A stretch of 64,000 nt of DNA from Alkalispirillum mobile (GTDB lineage: Bacteria; Pseudomonadota; Gammaproteobacteria; Nitrococcales; Halorhodospiraceae): assembly GCF_003664325.1 (NCBI RefSeq), contig NZ_RCDA01000001.1:1490866-1554865 (forward strand), read 5' to 3'. The translations under genes were made by a program, and so were the position numbers. How positions within the stretch are numbered: position 1 is the first letter of the stretch; each line of letters starts with the position of its first letter. The notes beneath the pieces are model-generated. The model was not told the DNA's origin. It ran no database searches and was given only the letters and a program-made list of their open reading frames with translations. This document shows, in pieces, positions 28,554 to 39,639 of this stretch.

Positions 28554-29540
28554 TCAGACCCGCCCTTTCTCCCGCCGACAGGCCAGCAGGGCCGCCTCCA
28601 GCGCCTCCGCATCGGCATTGCCGATGACCTCCAACCGGCTATCCGCACGCCAGGTGCAGGTCTCGGCGCGGATGCCGTCACGGTCCCCGTTCACCAGCAG
28701 CCAATCCCGCCCGGTGCGGAACACGCCCTTGAGTCGTTGGGCCGGGCGAAGCTCGCCCAGGGTGCGCAGTAGCCGCTGACGATCGAACACGGTGGCGGCG
28801 GCGAACACCCAGCCCACCGAGCGTTGGCCAAGCCCCCGGCCGCAGGCGCGCCAGACGCCCTCGGTCACCGGCTCCGGCTCCCGAAGCTGGCCGCCATCGG
28901 TGGACGCGTGCGCGTCCGGGAACAACGGGGAACGGCCGGAATCACAGGGCTCATCCAGCCAGGACGGATTCAGCTGACCATCCCGGGTGATTTCCACCCG
29001 CGATTTGGGTGGAAAGAGATCCGCCGCCCAGCCCATGAAGGCGGCCAGGTCGCCGGAGGGAGCGAGATCGGCCTTGTTGGCGATAAGCACATCCGCCAGT
29101 TCGATCTGGTCCCACCAGGCCGGATGGTCCGCCAGCTCGCCGGAACGCCACTGGCGCGGATCCACCAGGGTTATGGTGGCCTTGAGGTCGACAGCCTTTG
29201 CCGAGCGGCCTTCGCGCAGCGTTTCCAGCACCCGCGCCGGATGCCCCAGTCCGGTGGGCTCGATGAGCAGCCGGTCGGGGCGCTCCTGGCGCAGGAGCCG
29301 CTCCACCGTCTGGTCGAAGGGTGCACCCAGGGTGCAGCACAGGCAGCCGCCGGGCAGATCGGCGACGACCACGTTGTCGTCCACCGACAGGGCGGCGTGG
29401 TCCACCGGGATCGCCCCCAGCTCGTTGACCAGCACGGCCCAGCGCTCACCGCGGGGCCGGTGGTGCTGGAGCAGGTAGCGGATCGCCGTTGACTTGCCGA
29501 CACCCAGGGCGCCGGTAATGACATTGCAGGGTACTGCCAT
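28554..29540 (-). CDS. CobW/COG0523-family GTPase, putative metallochaperone
   Basis: The 328-residue G3E-family GTPase has Walker A GALGVGKST (about 10-18), the metal-binding GGCLCC motif (about 64-69), the EPTGLG switch region and NKAD for guanine recognition. Members deliver zinc, cobalt or other metals to target enzymes at the cost of GTP. The C-terminal CobW_C domain (about 235-320) is present but short, and no His-rich tail is seen. No Zur-like operator or cobalamin riboswitch is evident upstream, so the metal cannot be assigned. Confidence 0.88.
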   Translation of the reverse strand: MAVPCNVITGALGVGKSTAIRYLLQHHRPRGERWAVLVNELGAIPVDHAALSVDDNVVVADLPGGCLCCTLGAPFDQTVERLLRQERPDRLLIEPTGLGHPARVLETLREGRSAKAVDLKATITLVDPRQWRSGELADHPAWWDQIELADVLIANKADLAPSGDLAAFMGWAADLFPPKSRVEITRDGQLNPSWLDEPCDSGRSPLFPDAHASTDGGQLREPEPVTEGVWRACGRGLGQRSVGWVFAAATVFDRQRLLRTLGELRPAQRLKGVFRTGRDWLLVNGDRDGIRAETCTWRADSRLEVIGNADAEALEAALLACRREKGRV

Positions 29541-29808
29541 GGGTACTCCGCGAAGATTAACCTAGGATTTGCCAATTCTATTAGCACAGGACGCAGGCGG
29601 GCGCCGGCCGTGAGCACCGCGACAAGTCGTCCCGATTGCTGAAACGTGAAGCGGGTGCATGACACCTGATCCCTGTGCCCGGATTTTTCGTTATGTTATC
29701 CGCACAGTATGACAGATCCGGGGCATATCGGTTCAATTTTCAATGCGACTGCCGATCCTCCAGGCACCTCTCCCGGAAGGGGTAGTGACAGGGGTGCGCC
29801 GGCCATTT
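29541..29808. other. Divergent region between the CobW GTPase and nnrS
   Basis: No gene is supported. Near 29654-29677 lies a sequence loosely like the 24-bp repeat at 9265 (GTGCATGACACCTGATCCCTG); it may be a decayed relative. Confidence 0.4.
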
Positions 29809-29831
29809 AAGATCTACTCGCAATACATCTT
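29809..29831. promoter_or_regulatory. Predicted NsrR box upstream of nnrS
   Basis: The 23-bp site has the arms AAGAT and ACATCTT and a full right half-site AATACATCTT, compared with the NsrR consensus AAGATGCATTT-N-AAATGCATCTT; the left half matches less well. It ends 14 bp before the preferred nnrS start. The NO-sensing repressor NsrR is encoded just downstream of nnrS. Confidence 0.6.
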
Positions 29832-29845
29832 TTATGAGGTCGGCC

Positions 29846-31018
29846 GTGACCCTGCTTTCCCAACCCTACCGCCCCTTTTTCCTGCTGGCCGCACTGTTCG
29901 GCGCCCTTTCGGTACTGCAGTGGCTCCTCTGGCTGGAAGGCAGCCCGGTGGCGGGCCCCGTCGGGGTAAACCCGCTGCTCTGGCACGGTCACGAGATGGT
30001 GTTCGGCTTTGCGGGGGCAATCATTACCGGCTTTCTGCTCACGGCGGCGCAGAACTGGACCGGCATGCGCACCGTGGGCCCCGGTCTGCTGGCCGCATTC
30101 GTGGCCCTGTGGCTGATCCCCCGGGTGGGTTTCGCCCTGCCCCAAATGCTGCCCATGGGGCTGTTGGCGGCGCTGGACTTTGCCCTTCTGCCGCTGGTGG
30201 CCATCGCCCTGGGCCGGGTACTGATTCTCACCGGCAACCGGCGGAATCTGCTCTTTCTGCCCATCCTGCTAGCCCTGGCCGGCTTCAACGGTGCGGTCCA
30301 CCTGGACATGCTGGGCATCGCGCCGGGCTGGGGGCGGCCGGCGCTGCTCGCCGCGATGCTAATGGTGGCCTTGCTGATGGTGGTGATGGGGGGTCGGGTG
30401 ATCCCCTTTTTCACCGGTCGGCGGCTGCCCCACGTGCCGCTCCGTAACCCCACGCCGTTGCACTGGGCCTCGGCGGCGCTGGCCCTGGCCGCCACCGTGG
30501 CCTGGCTGCTGCTCCCCGGCAGCCCGGTGACCGGCCTGTTGCTGGGCCTGACCAGCATGGCGCTGCTGCTGCGGCTGGCCGGCTGGCGGCCCTGGGCCAC
30601 GCGGGGTGAGCCGCTGCTTTGGGTACTGCACCTGGGTTATCTCTGGCTGGCCGTGGGCTACGCGCTGCTGGCCGCGTCCAGCTTTGACTGGGGCGTGGCG
30701 GCGACGGTGGGCGTACACGCACTGATGACCGGGGCACTGGGGGCGCTGGGCCTGGGGATGATCGCCCGGGTGGCGCTGGGCCACAGTGGCCGGCCGCTGG
30801 TGGTGAGTGGCGGCATGGTCGCCGCCTTTGCCCTGGTGAACCTGGCCGCGCTGGTCCGGGTGGCAACGGCCCTGGGGCTGGACTGGCCCGGCCTGCTGCA
30901 CCTGTCAGGCACGCTGTGGGCGCTGGCCTTTGCCCTCTACCTATTCCACTTCGCGCCCATCCTGCTGCGCCCCAGGGCGGATGCGCAGCCGATGCCCGGG
31001 CATCTACGACGGGGTTGA
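29846..31018 (+). CDS. nnrS: NnrS family membrane protein (nitric oxide stress)
   Basis: The 390-residue protein has about twelve hydrophobic segments and the NnrS signatures LLSQPYRPFFLLAALFGALS, LLWHGHEMVFGFAGAIITGFLLTAAQNWTG and RVIPFFTGRR. NnrS is a heme- and copper-containing inner-membrane protein that lessens nitrosative damage. I favour the GTG at 29846, which has GAGG at a proper distance. The ATG at 29834 has no ribosome site and lies three bases from the predicted NsrR box. The 3' end overlaps the convergent nsrR gene by 15 bp. Confidence 0.9.
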   Translation: MTLLSQPYRPFFLLAALFGALSVLQWLLWLEGSPVAGPVGVNPLLWHGHEMVFGFAGAIITGFLLTAAQNWTGMRTVGPGLLAAFVALWLIPRVGFALPQMLPMGLLAALDFALLPLVAIALGRVLILTGNRRNLLFLPILLALAGFNGAVHLDMLGIAPGWGRPALLAAMLMVALLMVVMGGRVIPFFTGRRLPHVPLRNPTPLHWASAALALAATVAWLLLPGSPVTGLLLGLTSMALLLRLAGWRPWATRGEPLLWVLHLGYLWLAVGYALLAASSFDWGVAATVGVHALMTGALGALGLGMIARVALGHSGRPLVVSGGMVAAFALVNLAALVRVATALGLDWPGLLHLSGTLWALAFALYLFHFAPILLRPRADAQPMPGHLRRG

Positions 31019-31501
31019 CCGACGGGCCGGCCCCCCGGCGGTGCCCTCCTCACCGCCGGCCCCCATGGGACCGTCCAGCAGCTGCTGGAGCGCAGTGCGG
31101 TTTTGTAGCAGGTCGGCCAGGGTGTACCGGTCCAGCACGGCCAGAAACGCCTGGGTAGCCTCGCCGAGTATGCCCTGCAACCGGCAACTGCCCTGGATGC
31201 GGCACTTGCCCCGCCCCTCGGGCCGCATGCACTCCACGAGGCCGAAACCTTCCTCGGTGTCGCGGAGAACGGCCCCGACGTTGATCCCCTCCGGGTCGCG
31301 CGTCAATTGCAGCCCGCCGCCTTTCCCGCGGACCGTCTCGATGTAGCCGCGCGCGCCCAGCTGGTGCACCACCTTGGTGAGGTGGTTGCGCGAGATGTCG
31401 TAGCACTCGGCGATCCCGCGGATGGTGGCGCGCTCGCCCTGCCGCGTGCCCAGATAGATCAGCACCCGGAAGGCGTAATCGCTGTAAACGGTCAAGCGCA
31501 T
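31004..31501 (-). CDS. nsrR: Rrf2-family nitric-oxide-sensing repressor NsrR
   Basis: The 165-residue protein matches NsrR: N-terminal winged helix MRLTVYSDYAFRVLIYL, recognition segment YDISRNHLTKVVHQL, wing GKGGG, three cysteines of the [Fe-S] site within CMRPEGRGKCRIQGSCRL (about 92-109) and YTLADLL near the end. NsrR represses NO-detoxification genes until NO attacks its iron-sulfur cluster. It is longer than usual by a Gly/Ala-rich tail of about 25 residues. It converges on nnrS, and NsrR-like dyads lie upstream of both genes. Confidence 0.9.
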   Translation of the reverse strand: MRLTVYSDYAFRVLIYLGTRQGERATIRGIAECYDISRNHLTKVVHQLGARGYIETVRGKGGGLQLTRDPEGINVGAVLRDTEEGFGLVECMRPEGRGKCRIQGSCRLQGILGEATQAFLAVLDRYTLADLLQNRTALQQLLDGPMGAGGEEGTAGGPARRSTPS

Positions 31502-31599
31502 GGTCGTATCTCCTGCTCGCCGGCCTAACCGCCGGACTGGACCGCCCGGCGTCGCCAGAGTAGGGCCGTAAGGGGACGGCCTCCCGGTCTCGCCGCCAT

Positions 31600-31622
31600 A
31601 ACATTCATTCTGAATGATATAT
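31600..31622. promoter_or_regulatory. Predicted NsrR box upstream of nsrR
   Basis: The dyad TCATTC-T-GAATGA (31605-31617) lies at the centre of an AT-rich 23-bp window whose left half, AACATTCATTC, resembles the NsrR half-site. It is about 100 bp before the nsrR start, where autoregulation would act. Confidence 0.5.
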
Positions 31623-31631
31623 TAGGTGCGT

Positions 31632-33719
31632 TCAAGAGCTGCCTCCGGACTGGTCCAGCACCTCGTCCAGGGCATCCAGCGTGCGCGCCGGCGGCCGACA
31701 GGTGCTGCCATGGCAAACCCAGGCCACCGGCGCACCCTCTTCGGCAACGCGTTCTGCCAATAGGCCCGGCGGGCGGGCTGCCGGCGGGAGGGTAAACACC
31801 AGCCGGTTCGGGGTGTAGTACTTGAGCGCCCGGGCGCGCCACGAGGCCGTGGCCTCCATATTGCCGCGGATGACGACGATCTCCGGCGGATAGAGGTGCT
31901 CCTCCAGCGCGGTGAGCAGGCTGGCGTGGGCCTCCGGCATCCGCGCCAGGGCACCGCTGGCCGCCTGCAGGCCGCGCTCGGCAGCCTCCAGGTAGCGCGT
32001 CTCGCCCAGCAGATGGCCCAGCCGCTGCAGCGCGCGCAGGGCCACGGCATTGCCGGAAGGCAGGCTATCGTCGGCCAGCGGCCGGGGCCGCTGAATGAGG
32101 GGCTCATGGTCGTCGGCGGTCATCCAGAAGCCGCCACTGTCCTCGTCCTGAAACCGCGCCAGCAGGGTATCGGCCAGACCCACGGCAAACCGCAGCCGGC
32201 TGTCCGACCAGTAGCTCTGCAGGCACTCCAGCACCCCTTCCAGCAGAAAGGCGTAGTCCTCCAGGCAGCCCTGGTGGGCGGCGCGCCCGCCCCGCCAACT
32301 GGCATGGAGCCGCCCCTCGCTGTCCACCAAGCGCTCGGTGACGAAGTCCAGCGCCTGCTCGGCGGAGCCCACCCAGGTGGGCTCGTCCAGCAGGCGGCCG
32401 GCGCGGGCCATGGCGGCGATCATCAGGCCGTTCCAGGCGGTGAGCACTTTGTCATCGCGACCCGGGCGCACCCGTTGCTCGCGGGCGCGATAGAGCTTGT
32501 CCCGGGCGCTCTCCCAGAGGGCCACCACCTGGTCCCGCGGCCGGCCGAGCCGCTTGGCCGACTCGGAGAAGCTGGCCTGCACGTGCAGGTGCCAGCGCCC
32601 CTCGAAGTTGGCCGGCTCGTCCAGGGCGAAGCGGTGCTCCACCAATGCCCATTCGTCGTCGTCCAGCAGGCCGCGGATTTCATCGGGGGTCCAGAGATAA
32701 TAGCGCCCCTCCTCGCCCTCGGAGTCGGCATCCAGGCTGGCGAAGTAGCCGCCCCGCGAGTGCTGCATCTCGGCCATGGTCCAGGCGGCGGTCTCCCGGA
32801 CGATGCGCCGGTAAAGCCCGTCGCCGGTGGCGTGCCAGGCGTCGGCGTACAGGCCGAGCAACAGGGCGTTGTCGTAGAGCATCTTCTCGAAGTGGGGGAT
32901 CATCCAGTACTCGTCCACCGAGTACCGGGCAAAGCCCCCACCCACCTGGTCGTACAGCCCGCCAAGGGCCATGCGGCGCAGGCTGTAGCAGGCCATGTGC
33001 AGGGCATCGCGGTCGGGCTCGTCATCGGTGGTGAGGGTCAGGGCGTAGTGGCGCAGCAGACGCTCGATGCCGCCGGGGTGGGGGAACTTCGGCGCGGCGC
33101 CGAAGCCGCCGTGAACCGTATCGAAGCTGGCCGCCAGGGCGTCGCGGCAGGTGCGCAGGGGCCCGTTGCCCAGGGCGGACGCCCCGCCCTCGTCGGGGGC
33201 CCGGGAAAGCTTACCCAGGGCGTGGCGCAGGGCCGCGTTCTGCTCGGCCACGGCCCCGGGCTGCTCGCGGATGGCCTCGTCCACCTGGCGCAGGATGTCG
33301 GCAAAACCCGGCATGCCGCCCCGCGGCCGGGGCGGGAAATAGGTGCCGGCAAACACCGGGGTCTGGTCCTCCGGGGTGAGCACCAGGGTGAGCGGCCAGC
33401 CACCGGGCCGCCGGGTGAGCAGCTGGTGGGCGGTCTGGTAGATGCGGTCCAGGTCCGGGCGCTCCTCGCGGTCCACCTTGATGTTGATGAAGCGCTCGTT
33501 CATCAGCCGGGCAATGTCCCGATCCTCGAAGGACTCGTGGGCCATCACGTGGCACCAGTGGCAGGCAGAGTAGCCGATGGACAGTAGAATAGGTTTGTTC
33601 TGCTCGCGCGCCAGCGCCAGGGCCCGGTCATCCCAGGGCTGCCAATCAACGGGGTTGTCGGCGTGCTGAAGCAGGTAGGGGCTGGTGGCATCACCCAGGC
33701 GGTTGCCGACTGCAGCCAT
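31632..33719 (-). CDS. YyaL-type protein: thioredoxin-like domain plus (alpha/alpha)6 barrel
   Basis: The 695-residue protein has an N-terminal DUF255 thioredoxin-like domain (about 1-165) with CHWC in [22 protein letters not shown] and [12 protein letters not shown], followed by a long helical barrel related to N-acylglucosamine 2-epimerases and glycoside hydrolases ([45 protein letters not shown]). Orthologues are widespread (YyaL, human SPATA20) without a firm function. No signal peptide is seen. It lies upstream of nsrR on the same strand with about 130 bp between. Confidence 0.93.
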   Translation of the reverse strand: MAAVGNRLGDATSPYLLQHADNPVDWQPWDDRALALAREQNKPILLSIGYSACHWCHVMAHESFEDRDIARLMNERFINIKVDREERPDLDRIYQTAHQLLTRRPGGWPLTLVLTPEDQTPVFAGTYFPPRPRGGMPGFADILRQVDEAIREQPGAVAEQNAALRHALGKLSRAPDEGGASALGNGPLRTCRDALAASFDTVHGGFGAAPKFPHPGGIERLLRHYALTLTTDDEPDRDALHMACYSLRRMALGGLYDQVGGGFARYSVDEYWMIPHFEKMLYDNALLLGLYADAWHATGDGLYRRIVRETAAWTMAEMQHSRGGYFASLDADSEGEEGRYYLWTPDEIRGLLDDDEWALVEHRFALDEPANFEGRWHLHVQASFSESAKRLGRPRDQVVALWESARDKLYRAREQRVRPGRDDKVLTAWNGLMIAAMARAGRLLDEPTWVGSAEQALDFVTERLVDSEGRLHASWRGGRAAHQGCLEDYAFLLEGVLECLQSYWSDSRLRFAVGLADTLLARFQDEDSGGFWMTADDHEPLIQRPRPLADDSLPSGNAVALRALQRLGHLLGETRYLEAAERGLQAASGALARMPEAHASLLTALEEHLYPPEIVVIRGNMEATASWRARALKYYTPNRLVFTLPPAARPPGLLAERVAEEGAPVAWVCHGSTCRPPARTLDALDEVLDQSGGSS

Positions 33720-33781
33720 CAGTGCACCTCCGCGATGAGTATAGAGAGCGTCCAGTTTAGCAACCCAAGGGGCCCGGCCAC

Positions 33782-34372
33782 ATGTCCAAGTTTTATTACC
33801 ACCGGGAAAGCGGCCTGATCAGCCCGGCGCGACTGGTGTTGTCCCCCAACCAGGATGAGCGCCCGCAGGGCACGCGGGTGGATGCCCTGATCATCCACGG
33901 CATCAGCCTGCCCCCGGGCGAGTTCGGCGGGCCGTGGATCGACCGGCTGTTCACGAACGAGTTGCCGGCGGCGGCCCACCCCTATTTTTCCGAGATCCAC
34001 CGGCTACGGGTCTCCAGCCACCTGCTGATCCGGCGCGACGGCGCGCTGGTGCAATACGTGCCGCTGCACCGGCGGGCCTGGCACGCCGGCCGCTCGGTGC
34101 TGGCCGGGCGGGAACGCTGCAATGATTTCTCGGTGGGGATTGAACTGGAGGGCACCGACGAGACGCCCTACACCGACGCCCAGTACCAGGTACTGGGCCC
34201 GCTGTGCCAGACGCTGATGGCGTCCTTTCCCGGGATCACCCCGGAGCGGGTGGTGGGCCACAGCGACGTGGCCCCGGGGCGCAAGACCGACCCGGGGCCG
34301 CTGTTCGACTGGGCCCGACTGCGGGCGGCGCTGCAGCCACCGGGTGCGGCGGGAGGCGCTACTTGGGCGTGA
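33782..34372 (+). CDS. ampD: 1,6-anhydro-N-acetylmuramyl-L-alanine amidase AmpD
   Basis: The 196-residue cytoplasmic amidase cleaves the peptide from anhydro-muropeptides during cell-wall recycling. It shows [20 protein letters not shown] with a zinc-ligand histidine near 39, [27 protein letters not shown], and [19 protein letters not shown] with the second histidine and the aspartate of the metal site. It has no signal peptide, as expected. It is 14 bp into convergent overlap with apaH. The amgK-murU recycling genes at the end of the window belong to the same pathway. Confidence 0.95.
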   Translation: MSKFYYHRESGLISPARLVLSPNQDERPQGTRVDALIIHGISLPPGEFGGPWIDRLFTNELPAAAHPYFSEIHRLRVSSHLLIRRDGALVQYVPLHRRAWHAGRSVLAGRERCNDFSVGIELEGTDETPYTDAQYQVLGPLCQTLMASFPGITPERVVGHSDVAPGRKTDPGPLFDWARLRAALQPPGAAGGATWA

Positions 34373-35198
34373 GAAAGGCCGGGCAAGGGCGGCTGATGAC
34401 CTCGCGCTCCGCGCTGTCCAGGCGCAGGGCGGTCAGCTCGCCGCCCCACAGGCAGCCGGTGTCGATGGCCACGTTGCCACCACGCTGGCACAGGCCCAGG
34501 GTGGACCAGTGGCCGGTAACGATGGTCAGCGGATCGGGCGCGGGGCGCAGGCGCTCGCGCATCTCATACCAGGGGTAGAGCCCGTCCGGCTGACTGCCCG
34601 GCGCGCTGCTGCAGCGCATGTCCAGGCGGCCTTCGGCGTCGACGTAGCGCATGCGGGTGAAGGCGTTGCAGATGTAGCGCAGGCGGTCCCAGCCGTCCAG
34701 GTCATCCTGCCAGCGGTCCGGCTGGTTGCCGTACATGTTGCGGAAAAAACCCAGGTAGTCATCGCTGCGCAGCACCGCCTCCAGCTCCCGGCCGTGCGCC
34801 TGCGCCTCGTGCAGGCTCCAGACCGGCGGCACGCCGGCGTGGACCATGAAGTAGCCCAGGGCGTCATCGCGCCAGGTCAGGTTGCGATGGCGCAGCCAGT
34901 GCAGCAGCTCCTCGCCATCCGGGGCCTCCAGCACCTGGTGGACGGTGTCCTTGCGCTTGACCTTCGCCGTGCCGGCCCAGACCGCCAGCAGGTGCAGGTC
35001 GTGGTTGCCCAGGGTGGTGATGGCGGCATCGCCCATGTCCCGCACATAGCGCAGGCAGGCCGCGGAGTCGGGCCCGCGGTTGACCAGATCGCCCACGAAC
35101 CAGATGCGGTCACTGGCGGGGTCGAAACGCAGCTGCTCGAGCAACGCCTCAAGGGGGGACAGACAGCCCTGCAGATCGCCGATCGCGTAGACAGCCAT
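34359..35198 (-). CDS. apaH: Diadenosine tetraphosphatase (symmetrical)
   Basis: The 279-residue metallophosphatase has the family start [17 protein letters not shown], then [15 protein letters not shown] and [12 protein letters not shown], the GD-x-x-G, GD-x-x-x-RG and GNHD motifs. It splits Ap4A into two ADP. It follows apaG on the same strand by 47 bp, as in many gammaproteobacteria, but here the pair follows tal and not ksgA. Confidence 0.96.
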   Translation of the reverse strand: MAVYAIGDLQGCLSPLEALLEQLRFDPASDRIWFVGDLVNRGPDSAACLRYVRDMGDAAITTLGNHDLHLLAVWAGTAKVKRKDTVHQVLEAPDGEELLHWLRHRNLTWRDDALGYFMVHAGVPPVWSLHEAQAHGRELEAVLRSDDYLGFFRNMYGNQPDRWQDDLDGWDRLRYICNAFTRMRYVDAEGRLDMRCSSAPGSQPDGLYPWYEMRERLRPAPDPLTIVTGHWSTLGLCQRGGNVAIDTGCLWGGELTALRLDSAEREVISRPCPAFLTPK

Positions 35199-35245
35199 CA
35201 GTGGTCTCCCGGAGGTTACTGGGGATAAGGCGCGGCTCGGCCAGC

Positions 35246-35632
35246 CTAATGCAGCGTGTGCGGCACTGCCAGGGTAAACGCGGGGATATCGGCGTTGAAG
35301 GCAGTGCCGTCCTCGGCCACCAGGCTGTAGCTGCCATGCATGCTGCCCACCGGGGTCTCGAGGATCGCGCCGCTGGTGTAGCGGAAGCCTTCACCCGGCT
35401 TGATGCGCGGCTGCTCGCCGACCACCCCCTCACCGCGGACCTCGCGCTCATGGCCGCTGCCGTCGGTGATCACCCAGTGACGGCTGACCACCTGAGCGGT
35501 AACCGCGCCCATGTTCTTGATGGTGACGGTGTAGGAGAAGACGTAACGACCCTCCGCCGGGTCGGACTGGTCCGCCACGTAGGCCGGGTCCACGTCCACC
35601 TCGACGCGGTAGCGCTCCTGGTCGTCGCTCAT
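35246..35632 (-). CDS. apaG: ApaG/CorD family protein
   Basis: The 128-residue beta-sandwich protein matches Apa[64 protein letters not shown] and [16 protein letters not shown]. The family is linked to divalent-ion tolerance and binds phosphate compounds in some cases, but its role is not settled. Its start overlaps the tal stop (ATGA), so tal, apaG and apaH probably form an operon. Confidence 0.95.
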   Translation of the reverse strand: MSDDQERYRVEVDVDPAYVADQSDPAEGRYVFSYTVTIKNMGAVTAQVVSRHWVITDGSGHEREVRGEGVVGEQPRIKPGEGFRYTSGAILETPVGSMHGSYSLVAEDGTAFNADIPAFTLAVPHTLH

Positions 35633-36765
35633 GCACCCTCCTTGCGGCCACGGACGCCCAGGTCGGCAGCCTTGTTCTCCAGCGTGCCGAGCAGGTCGCG
35701 GAAGGAGTCCACGAAGGCCTGGACGCCCTCATCCTCAAGCTGGACGGTGATGGCGTCCATGTCCACGCCCTGCTCCGCCAGGGCGCTCAGGGTGGCGCTG
35801 CCGTCGTCGCCATCCTCGAGCACCGGGCTGGCGACACCGTGGTCACGGAACGCCTCCCAAGTGGCCGGCGGCAGGGTGGTGACGGTGTGGCGGCCGATGA
35901 GCTCGTCCACGTAGAGCACGTCGGAGTAGTCCGGGTTTTTGGTGCCGGTGCTGGCCCAGAGCAGCCGCTGCGGGCGCGCGCCCACGGCCGCCAGCTCCGG
36001 CCAGCGCGGGCCGCCGAGCCAGCGCTGCATCCGGCCGTAGGCGGCGCGGGCGTTGGCAATGGCGGCCTTGCCCAGCAGCTCGCGGGCGGCGTCACTGCCC
36101 GCCGCCTGCAGGATGGGGTCGGCCTTGTTGTCCACACGGCTGACAAAAAAGCTCGCCACCGACTGCACGGTATGTAGCGGCAGCCCCTGTTCGCGCCGGC
36201 GCTGCAGCCCGGTCAACCACGCCTCCACCACCTCGGCGTAGCGCGCGACGGAGAACAGCAGCGTGACGTTGACGCTGATCCCCTCGGCGATCAGCGTCTC
36301 GATGGCCGGCAGCCCCTCGCGGGTGGCGGGCACCTTGATCATCACATTGGGCCGATCGATGCGGGCATACAGGTCGCGGGCCTGGGCAATGGTGCCCTCG
36401 GTGTCCCGCGCCAGCTCCGGCGAGACCTCCATGCTGACGAAGCCGTCGGCCCCGTCCGTGCGCTCGAAGACCGGGCGCAGCACGTCGGCGGCGGCGCGGA
36501 TATCGGCCACGGCCAGGTGCATGAACAGCCCCTCGGCGCTCAACCCGGGCTCGGCGGCCAGGGCATCGGCGATGGCGGCGTCGTAGGCATCGCTGCCGCC
36601 GATGGCCTTCTGGAAGATGGTCGGGTTGGAAGTGACCCCGCGCAGGCCGTCCTCTTCCACCAGGCGCTGCAGCTCGCCATCCTCGAGCATGCGACGGTGG
36701 ATGTTGTCGAACCAGGGGCTCTGGCCCTGCTCAACGAGCTGCTTGAGGGGGTTATTGCGTGTCAC
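35629..36765 (-). CDS. tal: Transaldolase
   Basis: The 378-residue protein matches the longer transaldolase class (PLKQLVEQGQSPWFDNIHRRML, EDGLRGVTSNPTIFQKAIGGSDAYD) and has the Schiff-base lysine in NVMIKVPATREGLPAI. It exchanges dihydroxyacetone units in the non-oxidative pentose phosphate pathway. The start is GTG at 36765 with GGAGG before it; the open frame extends 37 codons further but without family residues or a ribosome site. Confidence 0.95.
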   Translation of the reverse strand: MTRNNPLKQLVEQGQSPWFDNIHRRMLEDGELQRLVEEDGLRGVTSNPTIFQKAIGGSDAYDAAIADALAAEPGLSAEGLFMHLAVADIRAAADVLRPVFERTDGADGFVSMEVSPELARDTEGTIAQARDLYARIDRPNVMIKVPATREGLPAIETLIAEGISVNVTLLFSVARYAEVVEAWLTGLQRRREQGLPLHTVQSVASFFVSRVDNKADPILQAAGSDAARELLGKAAIANARAAYGRMQRWLGGPRWPELAAVGARPQRLLWASTGTKNPDYSDVLYVDELIGRHTVTTLPPATWEAFRDHGVASPVLEDGDDGSATLSALAEQGVDMDAITVQLEDEGVQAFVDSFRDLLGTLENKAADLGVRGRKEGA

Positions 36766-36865
36766 CGTGCGCCTCCGCACATTCTTGATCGGGAACCCTG
36801 CAGTATAACGTTTGCGGGCTTTGCGGTGTAGGCGGGTGTCGCGATCCGCACCCACAACCCGACAG

Positions 36866-38184
<1,319 letters not shown>

Positions 38185-38188
<4 letters not shown>

Positions 38189-39639
38189 GGCATCACCTCC
38201 CGGCGTACGCCCAGCGGCAGCTGGATGAGGAACTCGGTGTCGTCGGGCCGGCTCTGCACCTCGATTCGTCCGCTCAGCTGCTCGATGATCTGATAGGTTA
38301 CCCACAAGCCGAGCCCATTGCCCACGGCACTGACCCCGGAGAAGGGCTCGAACAGGTGCTCCATCCGCTCGGCGGGGATGTGATCGCCGTCATTCCAGAC
38401 CCGGATGCGCAGCCAGTCGTCCCGCCGCTCCAACTGGCAGTGCACCTCGCCGCCCTGGCGCGCCGCCCGCACGGCGTTCAGCAGCAGGTTGATCAGCACC
38501 TGGCGCACCGGCGTGGAGGGCAGCGGCACCGGCCCCTGCAGGGCGTTGTCCCATTGCAGGGCCACCTGCTTGCGACGGATGTCCGGGGCCACCAGCGTGC
38601 GCACGTCCTCCAGGTCCTCCGCCCAGAGGTCCTCGCCCTTCAGGCGGGTCTCCACCAGCAGCGCACCGACGATATCGCGGATCTGCAGCAGCCCCCGCTC
38701 CACCAGCGAGAGGGTCTTGAGGGTGAAGGGATCGGGCGCGCCGTGGTGCTTGTAGGTGTTGAGGGCGTTGAGCATGCCCCCCAGCGGGTTGTTGATCTCA
38801 TGGGCAATGCCGGAGGTCAACCGGCCGATGGCCGCCAACCGGTCCGCCCGCACCATCTCCCGCTCCAGCGCCTCCTTTTCCTGCAATTCGCTCATCAAGG
38901 CGCGGAACTGGCGGTTGAGCCGGCCGATCTCATCCTTGCCGGAGCGCCGCAGGCGGCAGGTCACCTCCTCGGCCGGACCGCTGCCCAGCTTGTCCATGCA
39001 GTCGGACAGGGCCAGCAAAGGCTCTGCCACACGGCGACCCAGCCACCAGCCGGCCGGCACCAGCACCAGCAGAATCAGGAAGGTGGTGACCAAAACCTGC
39101 TGCGCCGCGCCCAGGAATCGGGGCAGAAAGCCATCGCGCGAATACCCGAGCACCACCGTACCGAGCACGCTGCCGTCCATCTCCACCGGCAACAGCACCA
39201 GAAACTCGTTGCCCTCAAGCTGCAGCCGCTCCGGGCCGTCGACGCCTTCGCCGGCCAGCAGGCGGCCCAGCGGGGCCAGGCGGGCATCGGCCTCGGCCGG
39301 ACGGTCGAGGATGGGCAGCCGGTCCGGATCGGTGGAGATGTAGATGCGGTCCTGCTCGTCCAGCACCATGATGCTCTCGGGCCGCAGGTGGGGCTCCATG
39401 TCCACGGTCATCGGCGCGCGGATGGTCTCGTAGGCGCCCCAGACGTCCTCCTGCAGCAGGGCCGGCGCCACCCCGTGCGCCAGCACTCGGGCAAGGCTCT
39501 GACCGTTCTGGTAGAGATCCCGCTCCAGGTCACGCCAGGCCTGGCCGAGTACCGTCGCCGCGATCACCGCCGCTGTCAGCACCACCACCAGGGTAATGTT
39601 GAGCGGTACCTTGTAGCGATAACTGATGTTCTCAATCAT
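38185..39639 (-). CDS. arxS: Sensor histidine kinase of the arx operon
   Basis: The 484-residue membrane kinase has a first helix (about 11-33), a periplasmic sensor domain (about 35-178), a second helix (180-200), a HAMP region, a dimerisation helix with phosphoacceptor His280 in SGIAHEINNPLGG, and an ATPase domain with N box QVLINLLLNAVRAA and G box NGLGLWVTYQIIEQL. With ArxX and ArxR it forms a three-part signalling system. Its ends overlap those of arxX and arxR by four bases each, so the three genes are translated together. Confidence 0.9.

Noticed and set aside
28554-29540. Cobalamin riboswitch or Zur site upstream of the CobW-type GTPase
   Set aside because: No B12-box-like sequence or Zur-like palindrome could be found in the region upstream of 29540.
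29654-29677. Third copy of the 24-bp repeat
   Set aside because: It resembles the repeat only loosely, with several mismatches and an inserted base pair, so I did not call it.
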